From: DAOTZU01 sp034433995
GTDB lineage: Bacteria; Chloroflexota; Anaerolineae; UBA1429
NCBI GenBank assembly: GCA_034433995.1
Contig: DAOTZU010000003.1
Span: 1-16,812, forward strand
Direction of reading: 5' to 3'
DNA length: 16,812 bases
The translations under genes and the position numbers were made by a program. The notes beneath the pieces are model-generated. The model made no database searches and had not been told where the DNA came from. It saw only the letters and a program-made list of their open reading frames with translations. Shown piece by piece: positions 13,313 to 16,812 of the stretch; the stretch's first letter is position 1; each line of letters opens with the position of its first letter.

Positions 13313-15187
13313 GTGGACGGCGAACGCATCCGCGTGCGCCTGGCCGCCGAGGCGGGCGCAGAGGGCTTGCCGGTGGTGATCATCAAACCGGGGGAGGCCA
13401 ACGGGCTGCGCTTCACCGCCCGGGCGCTGGCCGAAAGCGCGGGGCTTTTCCTGGGGGCGCCGGTTTTCATTGACCACGCCACGCCCCAAGATGCGGCCCG
13501 CCCAGGCGGGCGCTCGGTGCGCGACTTGGCCGGCGAGGTGCGCCAGGCGGCCTGGGACGACGAACGTGACGCCGTGACCGGGCGGCTGGAGCTCTTTCCC
13601 GCCGCCGGTTGGGTGGCAGAGTTGGCCCGCCGCGCCGGCCAGAGGCCCTATCTCGGCCTCAGCGCTGATTTGTGGGTGCGCCAGCGGGGCGGCGAGGTGC
13701 AACGTATTGAGGGGGTGAATTCGGTGGATATCGTGGTGAACCCGGCGGCCGGGGGCCGCTTCCTGGGTCAACAGGCAGTTCAAACAAGAAGGGAGGTTCC
13801 GCATATGTCCGAGGTGGAAACGACCACCAGGGTTCAGACGGCTCATCAGGAGCCGCCAACCCACGCAACGCAGCGCGACGAAAGGGGCCAGGAAGCGGCC
13901 CGCCTCGGCGCCGAGGTGCAGACGCTGCGCGCTGCCCTTTTGGAGACGCAACTGGCCCGCTCCGGCCTGCCCGCGCCCCTGCAAGGCCAGGTGCGCCAAC
14001 AGCTGGCCGGCCGCGAGGTGAGCGCCGAAGAGATCGCCAGCACCATCGCCGCGTACCAACACACCTGGGCCGAGGCGCAGGCCCAGGCCAGCATCCGTGG
14101 CTTGGGACAAATCCACGGGGTGACCACGCCCTTGGAGCGGATCACCCTGGCCTTTGAGCGGCTGATGGGCCTACCCGAGACAGCCGCCCACCGTGCCGTG
14201 GAGCGGCTGACGGGCATCCGCGAACTGTACGACCTGCTGACCGGCGATTGGGAGCGCCACGGCCTCTACCGCGCCGAGCGGGTGACGCTGGCCAACGTCA
14301 CGACCACCACCATGGCCAACGTAGTGGCCAATGTGCTGAACAAGGCCCTGTTGCAGGCCTACACCTCGCGGCCCCAATGGTGGCAGCCCATCGCCTATGA
14401 ACAAGAGTTCACCAATATGAACCAGATCAAATGGCTCTCTCTGGGCGGCCTGGCCGACCTGGACACCGTGGCTGAGGGTGACGCTTACACGGAAAAGACC
14501 TGGGATGACAACGCCGAAAGCGCCAGCTTTGTGAAAAAGGGGAATTACGTGGGGGTGACCCTGGAGATGATCGACCGCGACGATGTGGCCGCCGTGCGGG
14601 CCATCCCCCGCAGGCTGGGTGTGGCCGCCTACCGCACCCTCTCCGCCGCCGTCGCCGCCCTCTTTACCGCCAACTCGGGCCTGGGCCCGGCCTTGGCCGA
14701 TGGCAAAACCCTCTTTCACGCCGACCACGGCAACCTGGGTTCCTCGGCCCTTGGCCCGGATTCCTGGGATGCCACCATCCAGGCCATGTTCAAACAGACC
14801 GAGCTGCACAGCGGCAAGCGCTTGGGGCTGCGCCCGCGCTACTGCCTGGTGCCCATCGAGCTGGAAAAGACGGCCCTGACCATCTTTACCAGCGACCAAG
14901 AGCCCGGCGGTGACGATAACGACGCCAACGTGCGTCGCAACTCTTCCAGCGTCATCACCGTGCCCGATTGGACCGACGCCGCGAACTGGGCCGCCGCGGC
15001 CGATCCGGGCGACCTGGAAGGAGTGTGCATCGGCTACCGCTTCGGTCGCGCGCCCGAGATTTTCGTCGCCGATAACGAGCTCACCGGCTCCATGTTCACC
15101 AACGACGAGATGCGCATCAAAGTGCGTTTTGTCTACGCCGTGGGCATCGGCGATTATCGCGCCCTGTACAAGCACAATATCGCCTAA
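13313..15187 (+). CDS. Fused prohead protease, scaffold and Mu gpT-like major capsid protein
   Basis: The 624-aa protein joins three phage head functions. Residues 1-164 form a prohead protease with His55 in VFIDHA, Ser117 in YLGLSADLWV and Asp139 in NSVDIVVNPAAGG as the likely catalytic set. Residues 165-300 are charged and helical (RLGAEVQTLRAALLETQLAR), typical of a scaffold domain. Residues 315-624 resemble Mu gpT-type HK97-fold major capsid proteins, with LFHADHGN at 467-474 and a C-terminal FVYAVGIGDYRALYKHN. The start is GTG 13313, supported by GAGGAG nine bases before and the absence of an earlier ATG. An in-frame ATG at 13805 has its own GGGAGG and would give a 460-aa scaffold-capsid product. 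It lies between the portal and a 40-aa membrane peptide. Such fusions are known in phages; which cleavages occur is inference. Confidence 0.88.
   Translation: MDGERIRVRLAAEAGAEGLPVVIIKPGEANGLRFTARALAESAGLFLGAPVFIDHATPQDAARPGGRSVRDLAGEVRQAAWDDERDAVTGRLELFPAAGWVAELARRAGQRPYLGLSADLWVRQRGGEVQRIEGVNSVDIVVNPAAGGRFLGQQAVQTRREVPHMSEVETTTRVQTAHQEPPTHATQRDERGQEAARLGAEVQTLRAALLETQLARSGLPAPLQGQVRQQLAGREVSAEEIASTIAAYQHTWAEAQAQASIRGLGQIHGVTTPLERITLAFERLMGLPETAAHRAVERLTGIRELYDLLTGDWERHGLYRAERVTLANVTTTTMANVVANVLNKALLQAYTSRPQWWQPIAYEQEFTNMNQIKWLSLGGLADLDTVAEGDAYTEKTWDDNAESASFVKKGNYVGVTLEMIDRDDVAAVRAIPRRLGVAAYRTLSAAVAALFTANSGLGPALADGKTLFHADHGNLGSSALGPDSWDATIQAMFKQTELHSGKRLGLRPRYCLVPIELEKTALTIFTSDQEPGGDDNDANVRRNSSSVITVPDWTDAANWAAAADPGDLEGVCIGYRFGRAPEIFVADNELTGSMFTNDEMRIKVRFVYAVGIGDYRALYKHNIA
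13791..13807 (+). promoter_or_regulatory. Internal ribosome-binding site and in-frame ATG
   Basis: GGGAGG (13791-13796) is followed after eight bases by ATG 13805-13807, in the same frame as the GTG start at 13313. It falls exactly at the boundary between protease (ends at residue 164) and scaffold. The nested product would be 460 aa, residues 165-624. The spacing and strength are as good as those of most gene starts in this window. Confidence 0.6.
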
Positions 15188-15222
15188 GGGTGAAGGGTGA
15201 AGGATGAAGGATGAAGGAGGAA
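15188..15222. repeat. Heptamer array GGRTGAA directly after the capsid stop codon
   Basis: Five phased units, GGGTGAA, GGGTGAA, GGATGAA, GGATGAA and GGAGGAA, begin at the base following the TAA stop (15185-15187). The complementary TTCATCC units occur in the next 140 bases, so this strand can fold back on them. Confidence 0.85.
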
Positions 15223-15229
15223 ATCCTCC

Positions 15230-15359
15230 GTTGCATCCTAGTTAATGCATCCTTCATCCTTCCTAATTCATCCTTGCTTTCTAGTATGAGCCGGAAGGAT
15301 GAGAGCCCTGTTGCATCCTTGTTAATTCATCCTTCATCCTTCCTAATTCATCCTTGCTT
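15230..15359. repeat. Two 50-bp direct repeats made of ATTCATCC-type units
   Basis: Copy A (15230-15279) and copy B (15310-15359) both run from GTTGCATCCT to CATCCTTGCTT and differ at only two positions. Spacing is 80 bases from start to start. The copies contain TTCATCC units complementary to the array at 15188-15222. The 30 bases between them include GGAAGGATGA. The region ends 12 bases before the ATG of the 40-aa gene. Confidence 0.85.
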
Positions 15360-15371
15360 CTGGGGGTTGCC

Positions 15372-15494
15372 ATGAGCTTTTGGAACGATCCGCGCTTCAA
15401 AGAAGTGTTGCGGCAGGTGCTCATTGCGTTACTCCTGGCCCTGCTCTCGGTGCTGGGTTATGACAAATTGGTGGCCCAGCGGCGGAAAAAGTAA
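15372..15494 (+). CDS. 40-aa single-span membrane peptide in phage module
   Basis: ATG 15372 to TAA 15494 encodes a 40-residue peptide: a short polar head MSFWNDPRFKEVLRQ, one hydrophobic helix VLIALLLALLSVLGY (about 16-30) and a basic tail VAQRRKK. The start has a G-rich TGGGGG seven bases upstream. Its place between the capsid and adaptor genes, the clean amphipathic-hydrophobic-basic layout and the lack of any other gene in a 384-base gap support a real gene. Small one-span peptides in phages include holin-like and regulatory proteins, but this position is not usual for a holin, and no function can be named. The last codons and stop are part of an inverted repeat with the sequence before the next gene. 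Confidence 0.65.
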   Translation: MSFWNDPRFKEVLRQVLIALLLALLSVLGYDKLVAQRRKK

Positions 15495-15561
15495 GGATGA
15501 AAACGGAAGGATGAAGGCTGAAGCAGGCCTTTCATCCTTCATCCTTCCCACTTTTTTCCGC
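15480..15561. repeat. Nested inverted repeat linking the 40-aa gene to the adaptor gene
   Basis: CGGAAAAAGT (15483-15492), at the end of the 40-aa reading frame, faces ACTTTTTTCCGC (15550-15561) just before the AAGGAGG (15562-15568) of the next gene. Inside, AAGGATGA and GGAAGGATGAAGGC face GCCTTTCATCC and TTCATCCTTCC. The whole gap can thus fold into one long stem that places the stop codon of the first gene near the ribosome-binding site of the next. Confidence 0.75.
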
Positions 15562-15571
15562 AAGGAGGCCC

Positions 15572-16228
15572 ATGTCCACCCTGAACGAGCTCATCGCCCA
15601 GGTGGCGCTGGAGCTGCGCGATCCCGACCACGCCACCTGGTCTGCCGACGAATTGACCGCCCATCTGCGCCGGGCGCTCAGGGCCTATAGCCTGGCGGCG
15701 CCGCGCAGGTTGGAAACGCTCCTCACGCCCGCCGCCGGCGAGCGAGAGATCTCTTTATCCAGCCTGGCGGGGCTTTTGGAGGTGACCGACGTTTGGTATC
15801 CCTGGGATGCCGAGGACCAGCCCGCCACGCCACCCCGCCCGGCCTGGAGCCTGCCCGCCGACGGCCTCTTGCGGCTGGAGGTGGCCGAGACGCCCACGGG
15901 AGAGGACGCGGCCCGCGTCTTTTACACCGCCCTCCACACCATCGCGGATTTGGACGAGGCCGAGGCGACCACGTTGGACGCCCAGGGCGAGGGGCTGGTG
16001 GTCCTGGGGGCCAGCGCCCACGCCGCCGAACAGGCCGCCCAGGCTCTCATCGGCGCGGTGACCATCTCTGGCCGCACGCCGGAGCAGCTCATCCATTGGG
16101 CAACGGAGCGGCGGCGCGCTTTTGAGGCAGGACTAGAGGCCTTGCAGCGCCGCACGATCCTTGCCCAGGATGCCCGGGCAGTGTGGCGGGCGGACGACCG
16201 CCAAGATGGCCGAGGAGGGGTTGTATGA
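15572..16228 (+). CDS. Phage head-tail adaptor-like protein
   Basis: The 218-aa protein starts with MSTLNELIAQVALELRDPDH and a helical segment TWSADELTAHLRRALRAYSLAAPRRLETLLTP, the pattern seen in gp6-like head-tail adaptor or gateway proteins that bind under the portal. The middle (about 55-125) looks beta-rich, and the C-terminal part is helical (HAAEQAAQALIGAV, LIHWATERRRAFEAGLEALQRR). Position after portal and capsid fits an adaptor. ATG 15572 follows AAGGAGG at short spacing (three bases). The stop overlaps the next start as ATGA. The family is diverse, and the call rests on the N-terminal pattern and gene order. Confidence 0.62.
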   Translation: MSTLNELIAQVALELRDPDHATWSADELTAHLRRALRAYSLAAPRRLETLLTPAAGEREISLSSLAGLLEVTDVWYPWDAEDQPATPPRPAWSLPADGLLRLEVAETPTGEDAARVFYTALHTIADLDEAEATTLDAQGEGLVVLGASAHAAEQAAQALIGAVTISGRTPEQLIHWATERRRAFEAGLEALQRRTILAQDARAVWRADDRQDGRGGVV

Positions 16229-16812
16229 CCTTGCGTATCCAACCACCGGGATTGATCCACCAGGCAAGCGATCCCGGCGCAGAGCGAATCGTCCGTGCCC
16301 TTGTGCGCGCCTACGATGCCTCAAGCCACCTGGCCGAATTGGAACTCTGCACCGGCCCACGGGCCCTCCTGAGCGGTGTGCCGGTGCTCACCAGCATCCC
16401 GCCCAGGCAGCTCGTCAACGGGCGTGAGGTGGCGCTCCTGCTGTGGCCCGATGTGGGCGGGCTGGTGTTGGGCCCTTGGTCGCCCGCCCCAGATCGTTTG
16501 CTCCAAGGTTGGGCAGTAGATACAAGCACCCGCACCTTCACCCAGCAAAGCTACACCGCCTACACCAACTTGCAGCTCTCCTTCACCCTGGAGGAGGAAT
16601 CCTACTTTTGGGTTTGGGCCCTGGTCAACGGCTATGCCTCCGCTGCGCGCGCCACATCGTACGCGGCGGCGATTTTTGTGGATGGGGCACAGCTCAACCC
16701 GCCGGCCATCCAGGGCGCGCCATCGGCCAACCTCTGGCAGCCCAGCTCCCTGGCCCTGCGCTCGGCCACATCCTACGCTCCCGGCAGCCACACCGTCGAT
16801 CTGCGAATCTAT
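16225..16812 (+). CDS. Phage structural protein with beta-rich domain, 3'-truncated by window edge
   Basis: The 196 visible codons begin at ATG 16225, overlapping the adaptor stop by four bases (ATGA), with GAGGAGGGG nine bases upstream. The first 95 residues (including ALVRAYDASSHLAELELCTG and GREVALLLWPDVGGLVLGPW) look like a compact beta-containing domain. From about 100 on, alternating hydrophobic and aromatic strands such as QQSYTAYTNLQLSFTLEEES, YFWVWALVNGYAS, AAAIFVDGAQL and GSHTVDLRIY suggest a jelly-roll-like trimer domain as in tail-tip or receptor-binding proteins. The gene probably continues well past the window. Its role in head closure or tail/receptor binding is inferred from order and strand pattern; no known family was recognised. 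Confidence 0.6.
   Translation, partial: MTLRIQPPGLIHQASDPGAERIVRALVRAYDASSHLAELELCTGPRALLSGVPVLTSIPPRQLVNGREVALLLWPDVGGLVLGPWSPAPDRLLQGWAVDTSTRTFTQQSYTAYTNLQLSFTLEEESYFWVWALVNGYASAARATSYAAAIFVDGAQLNPPAIQGAPSANLWQPSSLALRSATSYAPGSHTVDLRIY

Noticed and set aside
12027..15561. CRISPR-like spacing of repeats in phage gaps
   Set aside because: Units are 7 bases in tandem and in both orientations, with no constant repeat-unique spacer alternation.
16321..16791. 156-aa minus-strand open frame near the right edge
   Set aside because: It is opposite a plus-strand gene that starts with an ATGA overlap and ribosome-binding site and keeps one frame open to the edge.

Overview
The window is GC-rich, densely packed bacterial DNA. 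Strong Shine-Dalgarno sites, frequent TTG/GTG starts, sugar-acid catabolism genes, paralogous uroporphyrinogen-decarboxylase-fold proteins, small zinc-ribbon proteins and many short tandem repeats in the gaps all suggest a Chloroflexota (Anaerolineae-like) genome. That assignment is inference from gene content; no rRNA or other phylogenetic marker except tpiA is present.

Region 1 (1-6667) carries eight consecutive minus-strand genes. In transcription order they encode a nitroreductase, an HpcH/HpaI-type aldolase, mannonate dehydratase (uxuA-like), triosephosphate isomerase (tpiA), a Gfo/Idh/MocA oxidoreductase, a membrane-anchored SagB-type nitroreductase-fold protein, a UroD-fold protein and a truncated TauE/SafE transporter. 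Dehydratase, aldolase and oxidoreductase suggest uronate/aldonate catabolism feeding triose phosphates through TpiA. The last three genes form a tight unit: both junctions are 4-base TTGA overlaps with TTG starts, and a promoter candidate lies so close to the SagB start that its mRNA could be leaderless.

Region 2 (6668-7984) is a spacer with a 140-bp MITE-like element that has terminal inverted repeats and a perfect 8-bp target duplication, sitting between two outward-facing promoter candidates. It is followed by a frameshifted double-zinc-ribbon gene and a possible small membrane protein.

Region 3 (7985-11806) holds a second UroD-fold protein (410 aa), a four-helix-bundle (S23/IVP-type) gene bracketed by inverted heptamer arrays, and a 698-aa GH20/GH67-like glycoside hydrolase on the minus strand.

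Region 4 (12096-16812) is a phage-derived head module on the plus strand: portal, a protease-scaffold-major capsid fusion (624 aa) with a strong internal in-frame start, a 40-aa single-span membrane peptide, a head-tail adaptor-like protein, and a truncated protein with a jelly-roll-like tail. No terminase, integrase or lysis gene is visible in the window. The gaps before and between the first four of these genes carry GGATGAA/TTCATCC heptamer repeats able to form long stems; the adaptor and last gene overlap and have no gap. Other period-7 repeat families occur at 3330, 9220 and 9680, and a related CACGGAG stem-loop pair lies at 4158-4307.
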